From JALOAT01 sp041687015 (lineage in GTDB: Bacteria; Pseudomonadota; Gammaproteobacteria; Thiohalomonadales; Thiohalomonadaceae), in assembly GCA_041687015.1 (NCBI GenBank), contig JAWLCT010000017.1:1-61504 (forward strand): a stretch of DNA of 61,504 nt. Reading direction: 5' to 3'. Under the pieces are notes generated by a model. That model was not told where the DNA came from, did not search any database, and saw only the letters and a list, made by a program, of their open reading frames with translations. The position numbers and the translations under genes are program-made. Positions 19,003 to 28,180 of this stretch are shown here, piece by piece. The stretch's first letter is position 1, and the number at the start of each line of letters is the position of its first letter.

Positions 19003-20421
19003 GTGCTCTCAGCTCCAGGACACTTGTTACTTCTGGCAACAGCCGCCAGCGGCCTGACCGGACTGGCTCTGGCCATGCTTTCCTTGACGCTGCCGGCGTT
19101 TCTCACGGCCTGTATTGCCAGCGTGTTACTGATTGCGGCGTGCAGGGCAGCGTCCAAGGGCTTCAGTACCTTCACCACCCTTTTTGCGATGTTTTTTCTG
19201 CTCTATGGTGTGTCAGGGCCATTCAATGCCATCACAGGTCAGGAACTCTCACCGCTATTCAGCCGCCCTTACCAAACCCTGCCCTACCTTCTGCACTATT
19301 TGCTCGCCTTACTGGGCTTGACCGGAGGGGTGATGGCCGGCTCCCTGGCCGCGTACCATGACTCCGCCCGGCGTGATGACGGTTTTAACCCGTTGGCATT
19401 GGGGCGTGTCGCCTGTCTCTTCGCAGCGTTCGCCACCGCCTCAGAGGCTGTCAATTTTCTTCGTGTAGGCGGATTGGACGCACTTTCCGGAGGCAAGGCG
19501 TCCTACCAGAGTGCCGTATCCGACCTGGCGCTTACGTTGCCATCGGAGCCGTTCGCTTTGCTCGCGCTTTCCCTGCTCGCGTTGGCCATCGGAACGTGCA
19601 AGGCGCAATACGGACACCTGGCCCCTCTCGGCAGGGTTATCCGCGTATTCTTCATAACCATCCTGCCGATCGTCGCGCTGACCCTGCTCATGGGGGAGCG
19701 CGGTGCTCTTCTTTCCTGGGCGATCATTCTCACGGTGGGCGCCACCTGGTACCGCCCCATCACCAGCGTCTCGGTCCGGCTCGTGCTTGTATTCGTGGTT
19801 CTATACCTGGCACTTGGCTTCCTGTTCGCCAATCGCGGCGTGATCTCGTATTCCGTAACCACGGGCGACTGGGATGCCACCACGCGTGTGGCCTTCGACC
19901 ATGATCGGCTTGTTGCGGCCTTGAACCCGGCCGCGAATGAGTTCGGTGCCACTTTTGGCAATTTCAGTGAATATTCCCTGAAAGGAATTCACTCGTTACG
20001 CATGGGTGAAACCTACCTCACCGGCATGACCATCCCGATACCGGCTTTCGCTTTTCCGACCGAGAAACCCAAGGCGATCACCTATGAATTCCGTGACCGC
20101 TATTTTCCCGATGAAGCGCGCCGCGGACGGATCGCCAGTACAGCGTTTTCCGGAATCGTCGAGGCGCACATGAATTTCGGCTCCGTGGGCGTATTTATCG
20201 TGTACGGATTACTTGGATGCGGGTTGATGGGCCTCGAGCGCCTGCGCCACTCACCTTCCCTGTTCTCGGCCGTGTTCTATCTGAGCTTACTCCCGGTAGC
20301 ACAAAGTTTTCATCGCAGCGCTTTCGGCAATCCGTTTTTCTGGCCCATTGTTCTGGCCGTACTTGCCTGGGTCAGCTACCAATTCTTCCAGCGTGAACTC
20401 AAACTGCGCTCTGCTTTTTGA
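19003..20421 (+). CDS. wzy: Wzy-like O-antigen/exopolysaccharide polymerase
   Basis: A 472-residue integral membrane protein with about ten to twelve hydrophobic segments and long periplasmic loops, as in Wzy-type repeat-unit polymerases. Sequence conservation in this family is poor, so the call rests on topology, size and position beside flippase and co-polymerase genes. GTG 19003, 9 nt after a GAGG, follows the previous stop directly; the next ATG in frame would cut into the first membrane segment. It is convergent with the flippase gene, 15 bp apart. Confidence 0.75.
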   Translation: MLSAPGHLLLLATAASGLTGLALAMLSLTLPAFLTACIASVLLIAACRAASKGFSTFTTLFAMFFLLYGVSGPFNAITGQELSPLFSRPYQTLPYLLHYLLALLGLTGGVMAGSLAAYHDSARRDDGFNPLALGRVACLFAAFATASEAVNFLRVGGLDALSGGKASYQSAVSDLALTLPSEPFALLALSLLALAIGTCKAQYGHLAPLGRVIRVFFITILPIVALTLLMGERGALLSWAIILTVGATWYRPITSVSVRLVLVFVVLYLALGFLFANRGVISYSVTTGDWDATTRVAFDHDRLVAALNPAANEFGATFGNFSEYSLKGIHSLRMGETYLTGMTIPIPAFAFPTEKPKAITYEFRDRYFPDEARRGRIASTAFSGIVEAHMNFGSVGVFIVYGLLGCGLMGLERLRHSPSLFSAVFYLSLLPVAQSFHRSAFGNPFFWPIVLAVLAWVSYQFFQRELKLRSAF

Positions 20422-20436
20422 GCCTGCATAAGTTCC

Positions 20437-21876
20437 TTAGGTGGACGTCTGTTTGATCTGATATCGCTTCACCAAACGGACAAAGCGCGTTCTTGCTTCT
20501 CCCAGGTTAATGAGCAGACATGCTGCTGCATAGATCCCCACGCCCGCACTCACCTGCGCCGCCAATCCAACAGCGCCCTGAAGATCGCTTAACAAGGAGA
20601 GCACGATGGCCATCAGTGCACTCGCGCCAGCAATTTGTACGAATTGTGGCCACGGGAAAGGCATCACGAATACCCTCCTGCCCCAGAGCGCACTGATCAA
20701 AAGTGCCCAGACATAGGCTGCGACCGTCGCATAGGCTGCCCCTAACAGCCCATAGTCTGGAATCAGCCAGAGATTCAGCACCACGTTCACCAAGGCGGCG
20801 CCCACCAGCACCCAGATCTGGCCCACGGTCCAGTGCCCCAGTTGAAAGGCGAGATCGAAGTGATATGACTTGAGTCCGGCAAGCAAGGCTGCCGACGCCA
20901 CGATCGGCAACAGGTAGGCTGCGTCCGCGCGGTACGCTTCGCCCAGCAAGATCCCGGCCAAGGGTTTTGCCAGCATCCAAAAACCTACACATGCTGGAAT
21001 ACCGATGGCCAAAAGTACGGTTGCATTCTTTCTTGCCTGCTGCTTCGCGGCTTCCATACCCTGCAGTTCAAACGCCCTGATCAGCAACGGGTACGCGGCA
21101 AGGTTCACGACCATCAGAATCGTCGTCAACGATTGTTGGGCGATATCGTAACTTGCGGAATAGGATCCGACCGCCCCTTCACCAATCATCCCTGCGATCA
21201 GAAACCGGTCCGATGCATGCATTACAAAGGCCAGTGCAAATGTCGCCGTGAGGGGCAATCCATAACGCATCATGTCCTTGGTCAAGGGCGATGATCTGAC
21301 GAAAGACAACCCGCGCCACTGATAGCCGGCGAGACCTATCCCAGCCACAAGCATCCCAACCAGTATTCCGATCAGTGGCCCGTGTGCGCCGGCGCCCCAA
21401 AGAACCAGAAGGAATCCGATGCCCAAGGCACTCACCGCCTTGACGCCTGACATCATCCCGTATCGCAGGGGTTGCAACTGACTGCGCGCCAATTCCAGAT
21501 TCAGGTCGAACCACGCCTGGGCCCATAGAAGCGGAACCCCGAGGATAAGAAAGCTGGTCCATTCCTGGTCCGCGAACACCCAAGCTAAAGCCAACCCCAG
21601 CAGCCCCACCAATGCCGCCTGCACCACGAACACCGACACCACGGCAGATAGCAACGGCTTCGGATTATCTATGTGCGCCGGGTAAAATCGAAGCAACGAT
21701 ACGCGTATCCATTGAAACAGCAGGATATTGAGAAGACCGATTCCGGCGATGACCAGGGTGTAACGACCGTAGTCTTCCGGTGAGAGGAGCCGCGTATAGA
21801 TCACAATGGCGGCAAAATTGAAGAGCGCGGGTATGCCGCGAGCCCACACATAGCTCAAACCATGTTTCAGCAACAT
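20437..21876 (-). CDS. wzx: Wzx-like polysaccharide flippase (MOP superfamily)
   Basis: A 479-residue membrane protein with about 12-14 hydrophobic segments. It starts KHGLSYVWARGIPALFNFAA, followed by YTRLLSPEDYGRYTL, the N-terminal signature of oligosaccharide flippases of the polysaccharide-synthesis family. It would move the undecaprenyl-linked repeat unit across the inner membrane before polymerisation. It lies 36 bp downstream of the autokinase gene in the same direction, probably in one operon. Confidence 0.88.
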   Translation of the reverse strand: MLLKHGLSYVWARGIPALFNFAAIVIYTRLLSPEDYGRYTLVIAGIGLLNILLFQWIRVSLLRFYPAHIDNPKPLLSAVVSVFVVQAALVGLLGLALAWVFADQEWTSFLILGVPLLWAQAWFDLNLELARSQLQPLRYGMMSGVKAVSALGIGFLLVLWGAGAHGPLIGILVGMLVAGIGLAGYQWRGLSFVRSSPLTKDMMRYGLPLTATFALAFVMHASDRFLIAGMIGEGAVGSYSASYDIAQQSLTTILMVVNLAAYPLLIRAFELQGMEAAKQQARKNATVLLAIGIPACVGFWMLAKPLAGILLGEAYRADAAYLLPIVASAALLAGLKSYHFDLAFQLGHWTVGQIWVLVGAALVNVVLNLWLIPDYGLLGAAYATVAAYVWALLISALWGRRVFVMPFPWPQFVQIAGASALMAIVLSLLSDLQGAVGLAAQVSAGVGIYAAACLLINLGEARTRFVRLVKRYQIKQTST

Positions 21877-21912
21877 GATGGGCTCCGCTACACGTTGGGA
21901 ACTGTTTGACTG

Positions 21913-24126
21913 CTAAGCAGCGCCTTCGTACTTCGCATCCCCATAGGCATACCCGTATTTCCACTTGGTGCCTGTGAGGCCGTTGACGACGAAGCCCTTG
22001 ACCTCTACACCCGCATGTTGAAGCCGGGTTTGTGCGTCATTGATTTCCTCCAGCGTATTGACACCTTGACGAACCACCATCAAGGCCGTACCGATGGATT
22101 GCCCCATCGCAACGGCATCCGCCACGGGGAGCACGGGTGGAGAATCCACGATCACGTAATCATACTGGGCCGACACCTCGCGCATGATTTCGCTGAATCG
22201 GTCAGTCGCCAGCAGTTCTTCAGAAGAAAACAGCAGTGTGCCTCTCGGCATGACATGCAATCGGTCTACTTGTGACCGGTGAACGCCGAGCACGGATGTT
22301 TTCTCTGCGCCTGATAACAGGTTGGAAAGCCCAAGGGCGTTTTCCAGCCAGAACTGTCGGCTGATAGCGCCCTTCCGGAGATCACCATCGATCAACAGAA
22401 CACGCTTTCCCCCGGCTGCCAGCACAGCAGCCAGATTGGCGCTGATGAAGGATTTGCCAACACCGACTGACGGGCCGGTCACAAGCAACGATCGGTTGGC
22501 AGGCGCCAGTCCCGGGGTGGCCAGCCATGTCCTGAGTGCGCGCAGAGCCTCTATCGCCGGATCATGGGGTTTGCTGGTTGCCAATACCTCTGCGGCCGTC
22601 TTCCTTGAGCGCGACCGCCCGATGAGTTTCTGTTGGTCGGAATAGGCGACGATCGCGTAGACGGGCACCTTCAGGTTATCCTCGATTTCCGAAGGCTCCA
22701 CAACCGCAGCGCGTGTCACTCGCTTCCATATTACTGCCATGGTCCCCACGACCATGCCAAGCACGGTCGCCAGGGAAAAGACTGCCACTTTGCTCTTGGG
22801 CCGGACCGGAAGAAAAGATGCCTCGCCTTCGTCGAGCAGCTTCATGCTATTAGGAGAAACGGCCGTCATAAGACGTATACGGTGAATGTCGTTAATCAGG
22901 CTTGCATACAGGTCCCCCGTTGCCTGAGCATCTCGGGACAGTCCCGTAGCCCTTTGTTCTTTCTCGGGAAGCCGTTTAAGCCTGTCATACGTCTCATTGA
23001 GCTGGGTCTGCACGTTGCGAATTTCCCCCGCAATAGCCCCTGCGTTGGGGTGCGCGGGGAGGTATTTTTCCGATTCAAGCTGTAACGCGGCCAAGCGTGA
23101 TTCAAGACCTGCTGCCCGATCCAGGAGCCTCTCCGCTTCGAGTTGGACGTCTATCGACCGACTGTTTTGCCGATACTGACCGAGATTCTCCGCTGCGCGA
23201 TCCGTTTCAGCCTTCAAGCGTGCCTTCTGTTGTTCCAGGAAATCCAGGGTCTCCTCGAGCTCTTTGGAACGCCATTCACTCTGACGCCGCATATACGCCG
23301 TCGCTACCGCGTTGACAATCGATGCGCTGCGCGCCCTATCCTGTCCCTCGAGCGAAATACGAATGACGCGCGAGTCTCGCCCTTCTTCCCTCACCCCCAA
23401 ACGGTTGCGCATCTCCTCAACCACAGCGTCCACCGGGCGGCGGACAACCGAATACCGTGTCCCAGGCTGCCCTTCGAGGCGGGTGACCTCCACACGTAAA
23501 CCGACCCGCTTGTCGATGAACGGCTGCCCTACCGTTCCCCTGCCAAGCACCGCGCCGCCAGGTTCAATGACGACAAAGTGTTCGTTTTCCTCCTTGACTA
23601 TTTCGAATGCTTCCCCGCGATAGTCCTCTCCGACCTCCAGACCACCGATCGCTATCTCTTCGCCACCCCATGCATATCCCTTCAACGACCGGGCCTGGCC
23701 CTTCATCCATTCGCCGCCGTGCCCATACGCGATTGGTTTGCCGATAATCGGCAGGTATTTCGGTTCGGCGACGATATCCAGAGCGAGCTCATCCACAACC
23801 CGCTGCAGCACCGCGCGCGACTTGACGACCTGCAGCTCCGCAGATACCGGTGATATCAGGTCGGCAATCGTGTCGGTTTCCCCCAGCGTCCCCGAACGTG
23901 CCTCACTCGTATCGATCTTGATAAGTGCATCCGCCCTGTAGACGGGTATGGCAAGAAACAGATACGCCGATGCCAATATCGCGAAGATGACGACGTATTT
24001 GGCGATGAGCCATTTCGAGTCCGCCAAGGTCGTCGCGACGTCCTGGAGCGACATTTCGCGCCTGAGAGGCGCGCGCCCAATTTCCCTCTGCGCAGTTCTA
24101 ATCACCAGATCGCCGTTGCCGTTCAT
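21913..24126 (-). CDS. wzc: Wzc/GumC-type polysaccharide co-polymerase with tyrosine autokinase domain
   Basis: A 737-residue fusion. The Wzz-like part has a first membrane segment near residues 39-58 (YVVIFAILASAYLFLAIPVYR region), a periplasmic coiled-coil domain and a second segment near 445-465. The C-terminal BY-kinase has Walker A GPSVGVGKS near 549, Walker A' VLLIDGDLRKG near 577 and Walker B YVIVDSPPVLP near 657. It ends in a tyrosine cluster (KWKYGYAYGDAKYEG) for autophosphorylation. It controls chain length and export together with Wzx and Wzy. Confidence 0.93.
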   Translation of the reverse strand: MNGNGDLVIRTAQREIGRAPLRREMSLQDVATTLADSKWLIAKYVVIFAILASAYLFLAIPVYRADALIKIDTSEARSGTLGETDTIADLISPVSAELQVVKSRAVLQRVVDELALDIVAEPKYLPIIGKPIAYGHGGEWMKGQARSLKGYAWGGEEIAIGGLEVGEDYRGEAFEIVKEENEHFVVIEPGGAVLGRGTVGQPFIDKRVGLRVEVTRLEGQPGTRYSVVRRPVDAVVEEMRNRLGVREEGRDSRVIRISLEGQDRARSASIVNAVATAYMRRQSEWRSKELEETLDFLEQQKARLKAETDRAAENLGQYRQNSRSIDVQLEAERLLDRAAGLESRLAALQLESEKYLPAHPNAGAIAGEIRNVQTQLNETYDRLKRLPEKEQRATGLSRDAQATGDLYASLINDIHRIRLMTAVSPNSMKLLDEGEASFLPVRPKSKVAVFSLATVLGMVVGTMAVIWKRVTRAAVVEPSEIEDNLKVPVYAIVAYSDQQKLIGRSRSRKTAAEVLATSKPHDPAIEALRALRTWLATPGLAPANRSLLVTGPSVGVGKSFISANLAAVLAAGGKRVLLIDGDLRKGAISRQFWLENALGLSNLLSGAEKTSVLGVHRSQVDRLHVMPRGTLLFSSEELLATDRFSEIMREVSAQYDYVIVDSPPVLPVADAVAMGQSIGTALMVVRQGVNTLEEINDAQTRLQHAGVEVKGFVVNGLTGTKWKYGYAYGDAKYEGAA

Positions 24127-24191
24127 GCCGTATCCTCATTCGCGACCACGCGTGGGTACCGAAACCAACCAACAACGCTTCTTCTCTTGCG

Positions 24192-26123
24192 TCACTTGGC
24201 TCGACTCACGGGTGCCAGCATCCTGTGCGTACCGGCTGCCATCGCGATCATCCGACGCTCCCACAGAAAATCGACCACTGTCTGTTGCTGATATCCTGTA
24301 ATAGCCTGGAGTTCATCACATGCCCGTTTCGAATCGAATTCCGCGCAAGCCTTGCCAAGCTCCATCAGGACCGGCTCCAGTCGCGACCATGGCACACTTT
24401 CCTCTTTGACACGCATGATCTGTGGGTGATCCGTTTTTTGTACCGCTCCGCCGATAATCAGCTCCTCGTGCAACTTTTCTCCCGGACGCAGTGACGTGAC
24501 TTCAATACTGATATCGCCCTCCGGGTATTCTTCTGTCCTTTCAACCAAGCCACTCAGGGCAATCATTCGTCGTGCCAGATCAATAATCCGGACTGGCTCA
24601 CCCATTTCAAGCACGAACACGTCGCCATCCGCACCCATTGCCGACGCCTGAATGACCAATTGGGCCGCCTCCGGTATGGACATGAAATACCTTGTCACGT
24701 CCCTGTGGGTGATCGTGACAGGACCGCCCTTTTTGATCTGATCGCGAAACAGCGGTACCACGGAACCCGACGAGCCAAGGACATTTCCAAAACGCACTGT
24801 GACATATCGTGTACCTTCGTGACGCGCAGCAAAGGATTGGACAATCAGTTCTGCCAGCCGCTTTGTCGCACCCATGACATTTTTGGGACGCACCGCCTTA
24901 TCCGTGGATATCAGCGTAAACGTCTCCACCTTCGCTTCGTTGGCCGCACGCGCACAATAAAGCGTACCGAACACATTATTGAGCACCCCTTGTATCGGGT
25001 TATGCTCAACCATTGGAACATGTTTGTAAGCCGCCGCATGGTACAGCGTCTGAACGCCGAAGCTCGTCATCACCAGCTTAAGATGCCGCTCATCGGTAAC
25101 CGAACCGAGTAATGGTATGACTTCGATATTGTCAACGACACCACTGATCGACTTTACCAAGGCCTTGATTTCCCGTTCTATCGAGTAGAGCGCATACTCT
25201 GAGCGTTCGAACAGGATAATCTGTCTGGGGCGATGCTTCAGGATTTGCCGACACAATTCCGAGCCGATAGAACCGCCCGCCCCGGTGACCATGACACATT
25301 TGCCTGCGACACACCTTTCCAGCAGGCGCTGGTCAGGCGCCACTGCGGGCCGATCGAGCAGATCGTCCAGTTCCAACTCACGGAGGTCACGTAATTTGGA
25401 TTTATGCGCCACGATCTCCTGTAGCGTCGGCACGGTTTTTACGTGCACGCGGTAGCTTTCCAAAAGGCGTGTAATTTCACTGCGTCTGGCCTGCGAGACG
25501 GAGGGGATTGCCAATAGCACCTGGGTGATGCCGCGCTCGCGGATCAATTCACCCAACTTGGCGGTTGAAAACACAGCCAATCCCGCTATTTCCCGCCCGT
25601 GAAGCTCCCGCTTATCATCCAAAAACGCGACGGGCTCGTACTCACGGCTATGCTTCAGCATCTCGGCCAACTGCACACCGGCCGAGCCGGCGCCAAAAAT
25701 GGCCACGATCGCGGGTTTCAGTTCGGCCTGTTCCCACCATCTCACCAGGCTCCGAAGGAGGACACGACTCCCCCCGATGAGAACCAGGCTTCCGAGTACG
25801 TAAATCCCAAGGAAGGGAAAGAGCGGCTGTTCCAGCATTATCATAGCCGCAGCCAGCATTCCGCTGTGTAGCACCACGGCCTTAAGCACCGTATAGAACG
25901 CGCGCGCTTCAATGTATTTCAACACCGCTCGATACAGACCGAAACGAACGAAGACCGGTATGGCGAGCAACGGCGCGCCCACGAGCACCCATAACGCCTC
26001 TACGACATCATGCCGTCCAAGAAGCAATGCCGCCCACGCACAGAATCCGAGCAGGATCGCATCCATCAATAACAGAATCCTCCGGAGACTCCTTCTGGCC
26101 GGTTTATTTCCGTGGTTCGCCAT
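24192..26123 (-). CDS. pglF: PglF/WbpM/CapD-like UDP-GlcNAc 4,6-dehydratase
   Basis: A 643-residue membrane-anchored nucleotide-sugar dehydratase. Four N-terminal membrane segments precede a CoA-binding-like domain (VAIFGAGSAGVQLAEML). The catalytic SDR domain has MVTGAGGSIGSELCRQ and STDKAVRPKNVMGATKR, where Met replaces the usual SDR Tyr, as in the WbpM/PglF group. It makes the UDP-4-keto-6-deoxy sugar used by the aminotransferase next door. ATG 26123 follows GGAGACAGG and lies 24 nt after the aminotransferase stop; a TTG four codons earlier is less likely. Confidence 0.93.
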   Translation of the reverse strand: MANHGNKPARRSLRRILLLMDAILLGFCAWAALLLGRHDVVEALWVLVGAPLLAIPVFVRFGLYRAVLKYIEARAFYTVLKAVVLHSGMLAAAMIMLEQPLFPFLGIYVLGSLVLIGGSRVLLRSLVRWWEQAELKPAIVAIFGAGSAGVQLAEMLKHSREYEPVAFLDDKRELHGREIAGLAVFSTAKLGELIRERGITQVLLAIPSVSQARRSEITRLLESYRVHVKTVPTLQEIVAHKSKLRDLRELELDDLLDRPAVAPDQRLLERCVAGKCVMVTGAGGSIGSELCRQILKHRPRQIILFERSEYALYSIEREIKALVKSISGVVDNIEVIPLLGSVTDERHLKLVMTSFGVQTLYHAAAYKHVPMVEHNPIQGVLNNVFGTLYCARAANEAKVETFTLISTDKAVRPKNVMGATKRLAELIVQSFAARHEGTRYVTVRFGNVLGSSGSVVPLFRDQIKKGGPVTITHRDVTRYFMSIPEAAQLVIQASAMGADGDVFVLEMGEPVRIIDLARRMIALSGLVERTEEYPEGDISIEVTSLRPGEKLHEELIIGGAVQKTDHPQIMRVKEESVPWSRLEPVLMELGKACAEFDSKRACDELQAITGYQQQTVVDFLWERRMIAMAAGTHRMLAPVSRAK

Positions 26124-26147
26124 CCCTGTCTCCAAGCTATGTGCCAG

Positions 26148-27332
26148 CTATGCCGCACGTTCTCCCATCAGTTCCACGATGGTCGTGCCGATCGTCCGCA
26201 AATCATGTTCATCCCAGGTGGGATCCACCTGCAGCATCAAACTCGTCTCACCTAGCCGGACCGCATTGGGCAAACGGTGATCGGGCCGCATACCGGTATT
26301 TTCGAACGCTTTTTCCAGGTAGATTTCCGAACAGGAACCTGGGCCGCACGGGATTCCCGCGCGTTGTAAACGCTGAACCAGTTCGTCACGGGTTCGTTGC
26401 CCCGGCGCTTGAGCGGCTTCTACAAAGGCATAAAACTTGTAATAGGCGTGTCCGAAATCCACGTTTGGCACCGGGATTCGCAAACCCAATACGTTTTTCA
26501 TCGCGCCAATCAGCACCGACGCATTTTTTCGGCGTTGTTCAATCCAGCCAGGTAACTTACGAAGCTGGCGTCGCCCGATAGCCGCCTGCATTTCCGTCAT
26601 ACGCTGGTTACTGCCAAACCCATGATGGAGCCAACGAAAGCGGCTTGGATCCGATGCGGCCCGCGTTTCGGCATAGTCTTTGCCGTGGTCCTTCAAGCTC
26701 CAGACACGCGACCACAAGTCCCTGTCATTCGTGACCACCATGCCTCCCTCCCCACCGGTGGTCATAATTTTGTCCTGACAAAACGAAAACGTGCCGCAAT
26801 GTCCGAATTGTCCGACGGGACGGCCCTTGTAGGTCGCGCCATGCGCTTGCGCGCAGTCTTCGACGACGTAGAGACCTCTGTCTTTCGCGAGAGTCAGAAT
26901 AGGGTCCATATCACATGGCCATCCGGCAAGGTGCACCACTACCACGGCCTTGGTGCGAGGACTCAGTGCACGTGATAGGGTTTCTGCGGTGATGTTCTGT
27001 GAATCGGGATCCACGTCCGCGAACACCACTCTCATGCCACGGCGGACTGCCGCACTCGCGGTTGCAATAAAGGTGCGTGGCGTGGTTATGATTTCGTCAC
27101 CGACACCGAGCCCCAACGCTTCCAGCGCCAGCTCGATAGCCACGGTGCCGTTGGCCACGGCCACCGCATAGTCGGCACCAACAAAATCCGCGAATTCACG
27201 TTCGAACGTCCGGCACTCGTCACCCGTCCAATAGTTCACTCGCCCGGACTTCAACACGCGGGACACTGCCTCTATTTCGTCTTCCCCAAAGACTGGCCAC
27301 ACCGACGTTTTCGACAGGACACCCCGCTGCAT
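26148..27332 (-). CDS. pglE: DegT/DnrJ/EryC1-type PLP sugar aminotransferase (PglE-like)
   Basis: A 394-residue aminotransferase that would add an amino group to the C4 keto sugar. The PLP-binding Lys lies in SFCQDKIMTTGGEGG near residue 186; VVEDCAQAHGATYKG is the usual PLP-phosphate region. The start at 27332 follows GGAGG with 6-nt spacing. The frame is open a further 14 codons upstream to an alternative start. It sits between pglF-like and pglD-like genes, giving a PglF-E-D order for UDP-2,4-diamino-trideoxy sugar synthesis. Confidence 0.92.
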   Translation of the reverse strand: MQRGVLSKTSVWPVFGEDEIEAVSRVLKSGRVNYWTGDECRTFEREFADFVGADYAVAVANGTVAIELALEALGLGVGDEIITTPRTFIATASAAVRRGMRVVFADVDPDSQNITAETLSRALSPRTKAVVVVHLAGWPCDMDPILTLAKDRGLYVVEDCAQAHGATYKGRPVGQFGHCGTFSFCQDKIMTTGGEGGMVVTNDRDLWSRVWSLKDHGKDYAETRAASDPSRFRWLHHGFGSNQRMTEMQAAIGRRQLRKLPGWIEQRRKNASVLIGAMKNVLGLRIPVPNVDFGHAYYKFYAFVEAAQAPGQRTRDELVQRLQRAGIPCGPGSCSEIYLEKAFENTGMRPDHRLPNAVRLGETSLMLQVDPTWDEHDLRTIGTTIVELMGERAA

Positions 27333-27389
27333 TCCATGCCTCCAGGTGACAACCATTCCTGCTTCCCATACCACCGCGCCCGATAAAGT

Positions 27390-28052
27390 TCACGCGAGAC
27401 GCGTCTCTTCGTTCCGCCTGACGATTCTCGCAGGCATCCCCATGGCGGTGACGTGCTTCGGGAGCGAGCTGAAGACTACTGAACCAGCCGATACCACGGT
27501 ACCGTCGCCCACCTCGATACGGTTGATGATTGATGCCCCGACGCCGATGTAGACCCCTTGACCGATTGTGACCTCACCGCTGATGGCAACAGCGGGCATG
27601 ACACAGGTAGTTCGCCCTATTTGGCTGTCGTGGCCGACGATGACACCCGTATTCAGCATCACATAATCGTCAATCGACACGTTCGGCCCTACGATGACGC
27701 CGGCAAGCAGGGTCACACCTTGGCCCACTTTCACCAGATCGCCGCCTGGAAGCTGGACGGTCGGGTGAATCAATGAAGGAAACCAGATGTTTCGGCTATC
27801 GATTCGACCAAGAACGTGTTGCCTGGCTTGCGGCATCCCGATGCCGAGCACGACTGCAAGGCGCCGCTCGTATCGATTTAGCACATCCAGATCGCCAAGT
27901 ACCGGACAGCCGTTGACCACAGTTCCGCGCGGAACTGCATCGTCGAAAAACCCTTCGACTTTCCAACTCTGCCCGGCTCTGTTCAGGTGATCGATCAGCA
28001 TAAGCACTTCGCGACCATGACCACCGGCACCGACAATCGCGATCGAGTCCAT
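27390..28052 (-). CDS. pglD: PglD/NeuD-like sugar N-acyltransferase
   Basis: A 220-residue enzyme with an N-terminal Rossmann-like segment starting DSIAIVGAGGHGREVLML and a left-handed beta-helix of hexapeptide repeats. GVIVGHDSQIG contains the catalytic His of the PglD group. It would N-acetylate the 4-amino sugar to UDP-diNAcBac or a relative. ATG 28052 was chosen for the family N-terminus. It is divergent from the NRPS gene with 128 bp between starts, so shared control is likely. An acyl donor other than acetyl-CoA cannot be excluded. Confidence 0.9.
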   Translation of the reverse strand: MDSIAIVGAGGHGREVLMLIDHLNRAGQSWKVEGFFDDAVPRGTVVNGCPVLGDLDVLNRYERRLAVVLGIGMPQARQHVLGRIDSRNIWFPSLIHPTVQLPGGDLVKVGQGVTLLAGVIVGPNVSIDDYVMLNTGVIVGHDSQIGRTTCVMPAVAISGEVTIGQGVYIGVGASIINRIEVGDGTVVSAGSVVFSSLPKHVTAMGMPARIVRRNEETRLA

Positions 28053-28180
28053 TTGGCGCGCTCTTCCGTCAAGTGACCCAGAGAATAGCACCGGTTCCAC
28101 AGACGTCTGCGGGCTCGTCTAAACTCGTCGCCTTAACACCCAAAGTGGATAACCCAGTTGCCAGCCGAGAGGCGAAAATC